Positions 34,614-42,908 of a stretch of DNA of 64,000 bases are shown piece by piece. Location: contig NZ_CABVHJ010000019.1 of the NCBI RefSeq assembly GCF_902497745.1, positions 1-64,000 of the forward strand. The letters run 5' to 3'. The position numbers and the translations under genes are program-made. The stretch is from Pseudomonas fluorescens. GTDB lineage: Bacteria; Pseudomonadota; Gammaproteobacteria; Pseudomonadales; Pseudomonadaceae. Within the stretch, counting starts at the first letter, position 1. Each line of letters starts with the position of its first letter. Below the pieces are notes generated by a model, which worked only from the letters and a program-made list of their open reading frames with translations, did not search any database and was not told the DNA's origin.

Positions 34614-34965
34614 ACTAATTACAGATGCACAGAGAAAGCGACTTTGGCACATTGACAGCCTTGCAATTTCATGCAAGAGCGAAAGACAGTGAACCGATCT
34701 ATGCTGCAAATTGCGGGCCTATTATTCGCAAACCCTTCTAATCCGGCAAGCGCAGCGTTGTGTCTTATTTTTCACTGGGGGTTTCGAGGCTCTAAAACGG
34801 GGCGATGCGTTTCCCTTTGCCCCGTCGCGGGGCGGGCGGTTACACATTCGGTTACGTGGAAGGTGTTGGGTAACAGCGTGAAATGTCGTACGGGGGAGAT
34901 CGATAATTATTGGTTGGGTGAGACCGCGCTCCGACAGCGGACTACCCCGGCGTCTTACAAATTGC

Positions 34966-35051
34966 CTTCGCGAGCAGGCTCGCTCCCACAGGAATCTGCA
35001 TTTTGCCTGAAGGTACTCGGTCAAACTGTGGGAGCGAGCCTGCTCGCGAAG
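34966..35051. repeat. REPIN, GTGGGAGCGAGC family
   Basis: TTCGCGAGCAGGCTCGCTCC and its mirror GGGAGCGAGCCTGCTCGCGAA, about 35 bp apart, downstream of acs. Confidence 0.9.
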
Positions 35052-35084
35052 AGGCCCGCCCAACCACCACAAAACCTCCAGACA

Positions 35085-35129
35085 CAAAAAAGCCCCGCTC
35101 GGAATACACCGGACGGGGCTTTCTTTTTT
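35085..35129 (-). terminator. acs terminator
   Basis: AAAAAAGCCCCG ... CGGGGCTTT with a 16-nt loop, flanked by A and T runs, so it can act in both directions; it follows the acs stop on the minus strand. Confidence 0.85.
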
Positions 35130-35142
35130 TCAGACCTGCTAC

Positions 35143-37098
35143 TTACGCAACATTCATCGTCTTGTGCGTATCAATCAAATGCTGCACCACACCCGGATCC
35201 GCCAGCGTCGAGATATCCCCCAACCCATCGTATTCCGCCGTAGCAATCTTGCGCAGAATGCGGCGCATGATCTTGCCCGACCGCGTCTTCGGCAGCCCCG
35301 GTGCCCACTGGATCACGTCCGGCGAAGCAATCGGCCCGATCTCCTTGCGCACCCAGTTCTTCAGTTCCAGACGCAGCTGCTCGGTCGGCTCCTCGCCATT
35401 CTTCAACGTGACATAGACATAAATGCCCTGCCCCTTGATGTCATGCGGTACACCCACCACCGCCGCCTCAGCGACTTTCGGATGCGCAACCATCGCGCTC
35501 TCGATCTCGGCCGTGCCCATACGGTGACCCGACACGTTGAGCACGTCATCGACACGCCCGGTGATCCAGTAGTAACCATCGGCATCACGACGCGCGCCGT
35601 CACCGGTGAAATACATGCCACGGAACGTCTTGAAGTAGGTATCGACGAAACGATCATGATCGCCATACAGCGTGCGCGCCTGACCTGGCCACGAATCGAG
35701 AATCACCAGATTGCCCTCAGCCTCGCCCTCGATGATGTTACCGAGGTTGTCGACCAGCGCCGGCACCACACCGAAGAACGGACGCGCCGCCGAACCCGGC
35801 TTCAGCGCGTGAGCCCCCGGCAACGGACTCATCATGTTGCCGCCCGTTTCGGTCTGCCACCAGGTATCAACGATCGGGCAACGCGACTTGCCGACATTCT
35901 TGTAGTACCAATCCCAGGCTTCCGGGTTGATCGGCTCACCGACCGAACCGAGCAGACGCAGACTGCTGCCATCCGCGCCTTCAACCGCAGCTTGACCCGA
36001 GGCCATCATCGCGCGGATCGCGGTCGGTGCGGTGTAGAGGATGTTGACCTTGTGCTTGTCGACGATCTTCGCCACCCGGGTGATGTCCGGATAGTTCGGC
36101 ACGCCTTCGAACAGCAGCGTGGTCGCGCCATTGGCCAGCGGGCCGTAGACAATGTAGCTGTGGCCGGTGACCCAACCGACGTCGGCGGTGCACCAGTAGA
36201 CTTCGCCCGGACGGTAGTCGAACACGCGCTCGTGGGTCATCGCCGCGTACAGCAGATAACCGCCGGTGGTGTGCTGCACGCCCTTCGGCTTGCCGGTCGA
36301 GCCGGAAGTATAAAGGATGAACAGCGCTTCTTCCGCGCCCATCTCTTTCGGCGCGCAGACGGTGCCCGCCACTTTCATCAGGTCTTCGTACCAGATGTCG
36401 CGATGCTGGTTCCACTTGATGTCGCCACCGGTGCGCTTGCACACGATGACTTTCTGGATGCTGCTGGTTTCCGGGTTGGTCAGCGCGTCATCGACGTTGG
36501 CCTTGAGGGAAATCTTCTTGCCGGCGCGAATACCCTCGTCAGCGGTGATCACCACTTTCGATTTGCAGTCGATGATGCGACCGGCCAGGGCTTCCGGCGA
36601 GAAACCGCCGAACACCACCGAGTGAATCGCGCCGATCCGGGTGCAGGCCAGCATGGCGACCACGGCTTCGGGAATCATCGGCATATAAATGGTCACCACG
36701 TCGCCGCGGTGCACGTCCTGACCACGCAGGGCGTTGGCGAGCTTGCAGACTTGCTCGTGCAGTTCGCGGTAGGTGATGTTGCGGCTCTCGGAAGGATCGT
36801 CGCCTTCCCAGATGATCGCGACTTGATCGCCTCGCTCGGCCAGATGACGGTCGAGGCAGTTGTAGGAAACGTTCAGGGTGCCGTCGGCAAACCACTTGAT
36901 GTCGACATGGTGATCGTCGAACGACGTCTGCTTCACCGTGGTGAAAGGCTTGATCCAGTCGAGACGCTTGGCTTGCTCGCGCCAGAAACCGTCAGGGTTG
37001 ACGACCGACTGCTGGTACATGGCTTTGTAGGTTGCCTCGTCAGTCAGCGTGTTAGCCAGAACCTCGGGACGAACGGGATACAGAGAAGCCGCACTCAT
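35143..37098 (-). CDS. acsA: Acetyl-CoA synthetase (AMP-forming)
   Basis: 651 residues. Activates acetate to acetyl-CoA through acetyl-AMP in the cytoplasm. ATP-binding loop YTSGSTGKPKGVQHT (~residue 265), TWWQTETGG, hinge ITGRVDDVLNVSGHR, and the catalytic lysine in PKTRSGKIMRRILRK near the C-terminus, whose acetylation switches the enzyme off in the family. Its place next to aotJ matches P. aeruginosa acsA. Confidence 0.96.
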   Translation of the reverse strand: MSAASLYPVRPEVLANTLTDEATYKAMYQQSVVNPDGFWREQAKRLDWIKPFTTVKQTSFDDHHVDIKWFADGTLNVSYNCLDRHLAERGDQVAIIWEGDDPSESRNITYRELHEQVCKLANALRGQDVHRGDVVTIYMPMIPEAVVAMLACTRIGAIHSVVFGGFSPEALAGRIIDCKSKVVITADEGIRAGKKISLKANVDDALTNPETSSIQKVIVCKRTGGDIKWNQHRDIWYEDLMKVAGTVCAPKEMGAEEALFILYTSGSTGKPKGVQHTTGGYLLYAAMTHERVFDYRPGEVYWCTADVGWVTGHSYIVYGPLANGATTLLFEGVPNYPDITRVAKIVDKHKVNILYTAPTAIRAMMASGQAAVEGADGSSLRLLGSVGEPINPEAWDWYYKNVGKSRCPIVDTWWQTETGGNMMSPLPGAHALKPGSAARPFFGVVPALVDNLGNIIEGEAEGNLVILDSWPGQARTLYGDHDRFVDTYFKTFRGMYFTGDGARRDADGYYWITGRVDDVLNVSGHRMGTAEIESAMVAHPKVAEAAVVGVPHDIKGQGIYVYVTLKNGEEPTEQLRLELKNWVRKEIGPIASPDVIQWAPGLPKTRSGKIMRRILRKIATAEYDGLGDISTLADPGVVQHLIDTHKTMNVA

Positions 37099-37562
37099 CT
37101 TTCCTACCTCGGTGTAATAGTTGTTTTTGTATGACCCTGTTGTAACGGGGCGGGGGCCATAGAACCATTCGACGATGGTAGTAACAAGCCCCTACAAATC
37201 CTCCACCTACCCCGCACGCAGATCTCCCAAACACCCCCAATCCCCTGTGGGAGCTTGCCTGCAAGCGATTCAGTCACCTCGGTATCCCAGACAAATCACG
37301 CACCCAGCAATCCAGTCACCACCCCATCTCAAGGGATTGTTACCAAATCTGCCAAAGGTGTTTATCAAAACCCGCTCTGTTTACCCCCGCCCCATCTCCC
37401 TAAAATTCACCTCGCCAACAAGGCAAACGCGATTAACAACGATACAGCCCCCACGAAGGCCGTTAATCCAGCTCTCAAGTAATAACTGCAAACGATGAAG
37501 TTACACACGCAACCCCATAAAGGTTGCGTGACCCCACTCGACCTCAAAAAGGTAAATCTGAA
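37099..37562. other. Divergent acs / DUF2790 intergenic region
   Basis: 464 bp. It must hold the acs promoter (minus) and that of the small secreted protein (plus). A single degenerate REP-like sequence, TGTGGGAGCTTGCCTGCAAG, lies at 37246-37265. The middle part is unusually A/C-rich on the plus strand. No gene supported. Confidence 0.45.
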
Positions 37563-37823
37563 ATGAAAGCTTTATTGGTTCTGGCCCTCAGCAGTCTGTG
37601 CGCAACCGCCATGGCAGATGAGGCCCCGACTGATGTCGCACAGCAACAACCGGTGATCGAGGAATACACTTACTCCACTCACCTGGACATCGCCAACGTT
37701 GTATCGATGAGTGAAATTCCCAACGTCTGCGAAGTAGTACCGGCAAAAATGGAGTACGACGACTCCAAAGGCCAGCGCCACATCCTGCGTTACAGCGTCA
37801 TGGGCAACGGCTGCACCAATTGA
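37563..37823 (+). CDS. DUF2790 small secreted protein
   Basis: 86 residues. Signal peptide (MKALLVLALSSLCATAMADE), then the DUF2790 domain: YSTHLDIANVVSMSEIPNVC ... YDDSKGQRHILRYSVMGNGC, with two cysteines that probably form a disulphide. Pseudomonads carry several such proteins; some respond to metals or to two-component systems, but their function is unknown. The start at 37563 begins the signal peptide; the upstream extension is not supported. Confidence 0.85.
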   Translation: MKALLVLALSSLCATAMADEAPTDVAQQQPVIEEYTYSTHLDIANVVSMSEIPNVCEVVPAKMEYDDSKGQRHILRYSVMGNGCTN

Positions 37824-37878
37824 TGATTCGAGACTGCACCGAATTGGATCTCTCAGCGCTTCATTGAGGGTCGATTCC

Positions 37879-37898
37879 AGCCCGACTTCGGTCGGGCT
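37879..37898 (+). terminator. Terminator-like hairpin after DUF2790 gene
   Basis: AGCCCGAC-TTCG-GTCGGGCT, a perfect 8-bp stem with a stable tetraloop, followed by a T-rich but broken run (CAGTTGTGTTTG). Confidence 0.6.
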
Positions 37899-37933
37899 CA
37901 GTTGTGTTTGAAGTCATCAAAAATGCTTGCAAA

Positions 37934-37949
37934 CCACTAGATGTAGTGA
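37934..37949. promoter_or_regulatory. Putative NrdR box upstream of nrdB
   Basis: CCACTAGATGTAGTGA contains the palindrome CACTA-GATG-TAGTG and matches the NrdR consensus ACACTATATATAGTGT at 12 of 16 positions. NrdR is the ATP/dATP-sensing repressor of ribonucleotide reductase genes. It lies 417 bp before the nrdB start. A second, normally paired box was not clear. Confidence 0.5.
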
Positions 37950-38365
37950 AAAACCGATTTTTTTGTTCGTTTTTTGAGCAAATTCACAATGGCGAGATTT
38001 TTACGAAAAAAAATCTATCCCCGGCAAAGCCCTGTAAACCCTCACTCTCGTCGAAAAACCACCCTCCTCGACCGCTCCATGCGCGGATTCGCTTCAGCAC
38101 AGCCGTGTTTTTTTCCCTATAATGCCGCCCCATACGGGTCAGCAATATTCCCTTACAGGGAGCAAAAGCCATTCTGAAGCCCCGCAGCAGCGTTCAACGC
38201 TGATTGCGCCCATCAGAGGCTCTCGGAACCCGTCAAAATTTCTGTTTATTTGCCTGCGTGCATCGCTGCAAAAAACGACATCCAACGCGGTCTGTACGAC
38301 CGTGTGAAAAACCAACCAATCAGGTTTCACACGGGCACAGGCCCTCACGCAGGAGACGACACGTC
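37950..38365. other. Long nrdB leader/promoter region
   Basis: About 415 bp upstream of nrdB. TATAATGCCG near 38117 is a good -10 element. The segment then has a GTTTCACACGG near 38322 mirrored by CCGTGTGAAAA near 38300, a hairpin in the leader just before the start. No gene supported. Confidence 0.45.
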
Positions 38366-39616
38366 ATGCTGAGCTGGGACGAATTCGACAAAGAAGACAG
38401 TGAAGTAGCAACCGTGAAAGGCGCCAACGCCGGCCACGCTACTGAAGCCAACATGGACCGCCTCGACAACGCCGGCGGCGCCGCAGCGCTGGAAGCCCGC
38501 GCCGTGACCGCCGACGACTCCGCCGCTGTTGCCCGCGCCAAGGCTGCACTGAACTCCCTCGACGTCGCCGAAGGCCTCGCCGAACTCGAAGGCGCCTCCG
38601 CCCGTGTCGCCGTTGACGAAAAGCGCATGATCAACTGCCGCGCCGACCTCAACCAACTCGTACCTTTCAAGTACGACTGGGCCTGGCAGAAGTACCTGGA
38701 CGGTTGCGCAAACCACTGGATGCCGCAAGAAGTCAACATGACCGCCGACATCGCCCTCTGGAAAAACCCGGAAGGCCTGACCGACGACGAGCGCCGCATC
38801 GTCATGCGCAACCTCGGCTTCTTCTCCACCGCCGACTCCCTGGTTGCCAACAACCTGGTACTGGCCGTGTACCGCCTGATCACCAACCCGGAATGCCGCC
38901 AGTACATCCTGCGCCAGGCCTTCGAAGAGGCGATCCACACCCACGCCTACCAGTACTGCATCGAATCGCTGGCCATGGATGAAGGCGAAATCTTCAACAT
39001 GTACCACGAGATCCCATCGGTCGCTAAAAAAGCCGCTTGGGGCCTGAAGTACACCCGCTCGATCTCCGATCCGAAGTTCGAAACCGGCACCCCGGACACC
39101 GACAAAGAACTGCTGCGCAACCTGATCGCCTACTACTGCGTTCTGGAAGGCATCTTCTTCTACTGCGGCTTCACCCAAATCCTCTCCATGGGCCGCCGCA
39201 ACAAAATGACCGGCGTCGCCGAGCAGTTCCAATACATCCTGCGCGACGAATCCATGCACCTGAACTTCGGCATCGACGTGATCAACCAGATCAAAATCGA
39301 AAACCCGCACTTGTGGGATGCCGAAATGAAGGAAGAAGCGACCCAGATGATTCTGCAGGGTACGCAGCTGGAGATCGAATACGCGCGTGACACCATGCCT
39401 CGCGGGGTGTTGGGTATGAATGCGGCGATGATGGAGGACTACCTGAAGTTCATCGCTAACCGTCGTTTGTCGCAGATCGGTTTGAAGGAAGAGTATCCGG
39501 GGACTACGAATCCGTTCCCTTGGATGAGCGAGATTATGGACTTGAAGAAAGAGAAGAATTTCTTTGAGACTCGCGTGATCGAATACCAAACTGGTGGTGC
39601 GTTGAGCTGGGACTAA
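38366..39616 (+). CDS. nrdB: Class Ia ribonucleotide reductase, beta subunit
   Basis: 416 residues, ATG at 38366 (MLSWDEFDKEDSEV). Provides the diferric-tyrosyl radical for NDP reduction. Iron ligands and radical tyrosine are at the expected spacing: EEAIHTHAYQY (E, H and Y) and EGIFFYCGF, RDESMHLNF (E-x-x-H). The N-terminal ~90 residues are an alanine-rich extension seen in pseudomonad NrdB. Downstream is a terminator. The alpha subunit gene nrdA is not directly upstream; the nearest upstream gene is the DUF2790 protein. Confidence 0.96.
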   Translation: MLSWDEFDKEDSEVATVKGANAGHATEANMDRLDNAGGAAALEARAVTADDSAAVARAKAALNSLDVAEGLAELEGASARVAVDEKRMINCRADLNQLVPFKYDWAWQKYLDGCANHWMPQEVNMTADIALWKNPEGLTDDERRIVMRNLGFFSTADSLVANNLVLAVYRLITNPECRQYILRQAFEEAIHTHAYQYCIESLAMDEGEIFNMYHEIPSVAKKAAWGLKYTRSISDPKFETGTPDTDKELLRNLIAYYCVLEGIFFYCGFTQILSMGRRNKMTGVAEQFQYILRDESMHLNFGIDVINQIKIENPHLWDAEMKEEATQMILQGTQLEIEYARDTMPRGVLGMNAAMMEDYLKFIANRRLSQIGLKEEYPGTTNPFPWMSEIMDLKKEKNFFETRVIEYQTGGALSWD

Positions 39617-39672
39617 TAGTCTCGCTCGGCATGATTTGACGATTGCGGTTTGAGTCGGCGAGTCGAGAAAGC

Positions 39673-39702
39673 AAAAAGCCCCGATCAGATCGGGGCTTTT
39701 TT
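39673..39702. terminator. nrdB terminator
   Basis: AAAAAGCCCCGATC-AGATCGGGGCTTTTTT, stem of at least 10 bp with T-run. Confidence 0.92.
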
Positions 39703-39965
39703 ATGGGCGATAGGTAAACCTTTTTTGCGCCTACGCCACAGCGTTCAATCTCCTACAGCACTTACAGTCACTTCCCATTGAAGCTTGCTGCGAGCGCTAC
39801 TAAGCTCTATCGCAGGTGCCTAAGAAACGCCCAACGTGGAAAGCTTGGTCAGTGACACAGACGTGTAATTCGTCGGTGGTAACTGCTCTGCTCGTTGGGA
39901 TTTCTTAAGTCCGCTCTACGTTGGGGTCAGGCCCTCTCAAAATCTAAAACGTAGAGGTCATAGAT

Positions 39966-40502
39966 ATGTCTGATCCATGCTCGGTAACAGTCTTCTCTCG
40001 CCACAATCTTTCTCTACATGCCCTTCTACTCGAAAACCAGCCATGGTTCTCCGCCCGGGATGTTGGCCGTTTGATGGGCTTCCATCTGAATGATCGGGTG
40101 GTCAATAAGCTAGACAGCGATCAGCGCCGTGTCATGTGGATTGAGTACTTTCGAGAACCCGAACAGCAGTTGATGCTCAGTGAGTCTGGGGTGTATGCGC
40201 TGTTGGTGTATCACTACGTTCCGGGGAATCGGTTGTTGCGTGAGTGGCTGACCAATGAGGTAGTGCCGACCTTGCGCGATGCGCAGGATTCGGGAAATTC
40301 AAATCGGCCAATGTTGAGTTTGTTGGATTGGCCGGAGATGTCTTTGAGTTTGTTGCATTGGCAGGATGAGGGATGGATTCGGCTCAGGGATATGCCTTAT
40401 CTGTTAAATGATCAGCAGCAGCGGAGAGCAACTACGATTCGAACTTGGTGGCGACGAGTTGTTCAGGCGTTCCAATCCTCGAGGCGCTATATGGCTAGGT
40501 GA
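39966..40502 (+). CDS. BRO-N domain (phage antirepressor-like) protein
   Basis: 178 residues. The N-terminal ~110 residues form a BRO-N domain: PWFSARDVGRLMGFHLNDRV, then YFREPEQQLMLSESGVYALL and REWLTNEVVPTLRD. BRO-N domains bind DNA and occur in phage antirepressors. The C-terminal ~70 residues are W/R-rich and unfamiliar. The preceding ~260 bp after the nrdB terminator hold no gene. Likely phage-derived; marks the start of an accessory patch. Confidence 0.8.
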   Translation: MSDPCSVTVFSRHNLSLHALLLENQPWFSARDVGRLMGFHLNDRVVNKLDSDQRRVMWIEYFREPEQQLMLSESGVYALLVYHYVPGNRLLREWLTNEVVPTLRDAQDSGNSNRPMLSLLDWPEMSLSLLHWQDEGWIRLRDMPYLLNDQQQRRATTIRTWWRRVVQAFQSSRRYMAR

Positions 40503-40632
40503 CGTGTTTATAGGAGCTTGCGAGCCGCACGACTCTTCACAAGGAGTTCATGACAGCCATTCAATATCGACCGAGGGTTGGCACCCTCGGCGATCGTATG
40601 GGTGCGAAAAAGAACAACCGTGATTGGAATAC

Positions 40633-41730
40633 TCAACCTTCAATTGCTTCCAACCGAAGCTTCAATCTCTGATTCACCAATGCGCCATGCACCCCAGAGT
40701 GAATTTCCCGGTGACAACTTGGACATACAGCTGCCACATAACGTGGGTGGTCTAAACCACCATCGGAGAGCCTATTCACATGATGCGGTTCTAAATAGGG
40801 TGTGCCATCTTTCTTCAAGAACGGAGCTGGCAGTTCACAGCTTTCACATATTCCCTGAGCACGCATCAATACGTAGTACGAGACCTTCTGGCTACGCTGA
40901 TAAATCTTACGCGGGGCGGATTGCCCGACTCCATCACTGGCAAGCTTACAAGCAGCGAGCGCCACCAGCCGCGCAGCAGCCAGAGACTCGGGAAGGTCAG
41001 CCTTATGCTCGTCCTCTTCACCAATCTCAATCGTTCCGCCAGAATTACCAACTGGGACTAGTCGAAACACAATAGCCGCACGATCCTGGCCACTTACATC
41101 CGGCTGAGTCCGCGTGAACATATCAGCACAAGAAAACTCACCCACATAAGCGCAGCCTTTACTTTTGCCGAGTGACTTAAACAAATGCAGTGCTCGGCCA
41201 TCCACAGCATGCTCAGCAATAGCGCGGTTGCCACGAGTCAAAGTCATCGCCCCTCGTCGACCTTCACCGGTGTAAAAATAGACGCCATCTTCACAACGGT
41301 CGGCATAACCATATTGCTCACCGCTATCGCCAGTGAACAAAAAAATCACGGGATAGATAGCTGACGCTGCTATGCCGCTTTGTCGACTACCACCGAACGG
41401 CCCATTGATTTCGGTTTTTCGGTCATAAACAGCCCCTGGCGTGAACTGCAACACAAGCTCACCTTCTTCACGAGGTAACTCCACAATAGTGAAGCCTCGC
41501 TTCTTAAGGTAACTGTTGGTCGGATGCCCACCCGAAAACTCGCCTACCGCAATGCCAGTCGCCAAAGAGACAATTTTCTTCGCTGGATACAGGACCCCAC
41601 CCGCGTTAATGGCATAACGATGCGATTGGTTTTTTTCCCAGCTTTGCCACTCAGGCCTACTCCGAAATTTGTGATCAAACTCCAGCATCGCGCTGCCTAT
41701 TCGTTCCTTCGAGACCGCTTTGATCACCAC
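40633..41730 (-). CDS. ScoMcrA-like modification-dependent HNH endonuclease
   Basis: 365 residues with GTG start (AAAGGGCGG upstream). Three parts resemble Streptomyces ScoMcrA: an N-terminal head domain (~1-85: GSAMLEFDHKF ... KKIVSLATGIAVGEFSGG), an SRA-like domain (~95-245: FTPGAVYDRKTEINGPFGG, FLFTGDSGEQYGY, YTGEGRRGAMTL, GNRAIAEHAVDGRALHLF), and an HNH nuclease domain (~285-345: CESCELPAPF ... LEPHHVNRLSDGG ... VCPSCHREIHSG with two CxxC). ScoMcrA cuts DNA carrying 5-methylcytosine or phosphorothioate, so this is probably a type IV restriction enzyme against modified foreign DNA. The specificity here is not known. Base use is more A/T-rich than in the neighbours. Confidence 0.82.
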   Translation of the reverse strand: MVIKAVSKERIGSAMLEFDHKFRSRPEWQSWEKNQSHRYAINAGGVLYPAKKIVSLATGIAVGEFSGGHPTNSYLKKRGFTIVELPREEGELVLQFTPGAVYDRKTEINGPFGGSRQSGIAASAIYPVIFLFTGDSGEQYGYADRCEDGVYFYTGEGRRGAMTLTRGNRAIAEHAVDGRALHLFKSLGKSKGCAYVGEFSCADMFTRTQPDVSGQDRAAIVFRLVPVGNSGGTIEIGEEDEHKADLPESLAAARLVALAACKLASDGVGQSAPRKIYQRSQKVSYYVLMRAQGICESCELPAPFLKKDGTPYLEPHHVNRLSDGGLDHPRYVAAVCPSCHREIHSGVHGALVNQRLKLRLEAIEG

Positions 41731-41918
41731 GAGTGCCGCCCTTTGTAGTCTATGGCTGTAGGAAAATTCCTATAGTCGCCAAACTCCAAAAGGGTTTCAA
41801 TACATGACAGAGCAATGAGCCACTATTTCTAGGCGTTGCCTTTAATATCGGCGTGCTCCCCCTAACTCGTTTACTCGTCTTAACGCGCCATCTTCTCCTC
41901 AAGGATCCGAGCCCCACC

Positions 41919-42905
41919 ATGAAATTCGATCTCGCCTACTGCCTCAGCCTCGACGACAAGTTGTCGATCTATGATGTTCGCGATCTCAATTTCGATGAGA
42001 CGGTTGCCTTCGACTCCGCGAAGGAACACTTCCAGTGCCCCAACGATGCCTGTCGTTCGGCGTTCGAGGCTTCCAACGAGTTGGGTACGTTCAACGCCAA
42101 GAATGTGAATTACGTGCGCACGCCGCACTTCAAGAATCTGCCTACCACGCAGCATGTGGCGGGCTGTCCGTATGTGAGTTTGAAGGCTTCAGCGTCTGGC
42201 GTTGAGACGGCGGATGGCGAGGTGGATGACGGGCGTGAGGAGCACTTCCCATCGGAGTTGTTGCTGACCCGGCGTGAGTATGTGCGCAAGCCTGTCCCGC
42301 CAGCGGGGGTGGCGGATGTGTTGCGCGATGATCCGGTGCGGGTGGCGGTGGACAGTGGTAAAGAGTCGGCGAGTCGTGAGTCGGCGCCGGACAAGACCAG
42401 TGTGTTTGCGCATCCGGTGGAGTGTTTTGTTTCGAACTTCGCGGACAAGGAGTTGCTTAAGCGGATGCCGTTGAAGGTCGGTGAGCATTCGGCGCCGTAC
42501 AGTTCGTTCTTCAAGAAGATCGAGTATCTGACGGACAACAAGGGGCTGATTTACTGGGGGCGGATCAAGAAGATCGAGGACTTCCACAGTGCCAGTTTTC
42601 GCATCGATTTCGAGGACAAGGTCTGGTTCAAGAAGCCCGAGGACAGTAAGAAGAAGCCGTATCCGGTCAGCGTTTATCTGAACAAGAAGCTGATCGACAA
42701 CTACCGCAAGCGCAAGGCGTTTCTGGAAGAGATCAAGCACGCGGTGGATAGCGACAAGGCGTTGTTCTGTTTCTTCTATGGGGTGACGCCGGAGTTGAAG
42801 CAGGTGCCGGGCAAGAAGAACCCCGAAAAGCCTTTCGAGGTCTTCAATGCCAATATAGAGAATCTGGATCACTTCATTATTCGTGAAGCGCCGGGGCTGG
42901 AGTGA
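41919..42905 (+). CDS. Uncharacterised protein with possible N-terminal zinc-binding region
   Basis: 328 residues, ATG at 41919 with AAGGA upstream. I do not recognise a family. Residues ~40-85 contain FQCPNDACRSAF and, after ~45 residues, HVAGCPY, a spaced CxxxxC...H-xxx-C set that could bind a metal. The C-terminal half is lysine-rich and mixed alpha/beta (YLTDNKGLIYWGRIKKIEDF, FFYGVTPELKQVPGKKNPEK). It is divergent from the McrA-like gene with ~190 bp between, so it may share its regulation. It could be a nucleic-acid-binding partner, but that is a guess. Confidence 0.6.
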   Translation: MKFDLAYCLSLDDKLSIYDVRDLNFDETVAFDSAKEHFQCPNDACRSAFEASNELGTFNAKNVNYVRTPHFKNLPTTQHVAGCPYVSLKASASGVETADGEVDDGREEHFPSELLLTRREYVRKPVPPAGVADVLRDDPVRVAVDSGKESASRESAPDKTSVFAHPVECFVSNFADKELLKRMPLKVGEHSAPYSSFFKKIEYLTDNKGLIYWGRIKKIEDFHSASFRIDFEDKVWFKKPEDSKKKPYPVSVYLNKKLIDNYRKRKAFLEEIKHAVDSDKALFCFFYGVTPELKQVPGKKNPEKPFEVFNANIENLDHFIIREAPGLE

Positions 42906-42908
42906 CGG

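Larger units (their letters stand above)
34415..35084. other. Long intergenic region between aotJ and acs
   Basis: About 670 bp. The aotJ side carries the ArgR-like site and the promoter. The rest holds a REPIN and no convincing gene; the reading frames across it run through the repeat and match nothing. Confidence 0.5.

Noticed and set aside
35164..37134. A 656-codon plus-strand frame opposite acs
   Set aside because: Antisense shadow of acsA.
40408..40623. A 71-codon frame overlapping the end of the BRO-N gene
   Set aside because: Out of frame with the BRO-N gene, no ribosome-binding site and no similarity seen.
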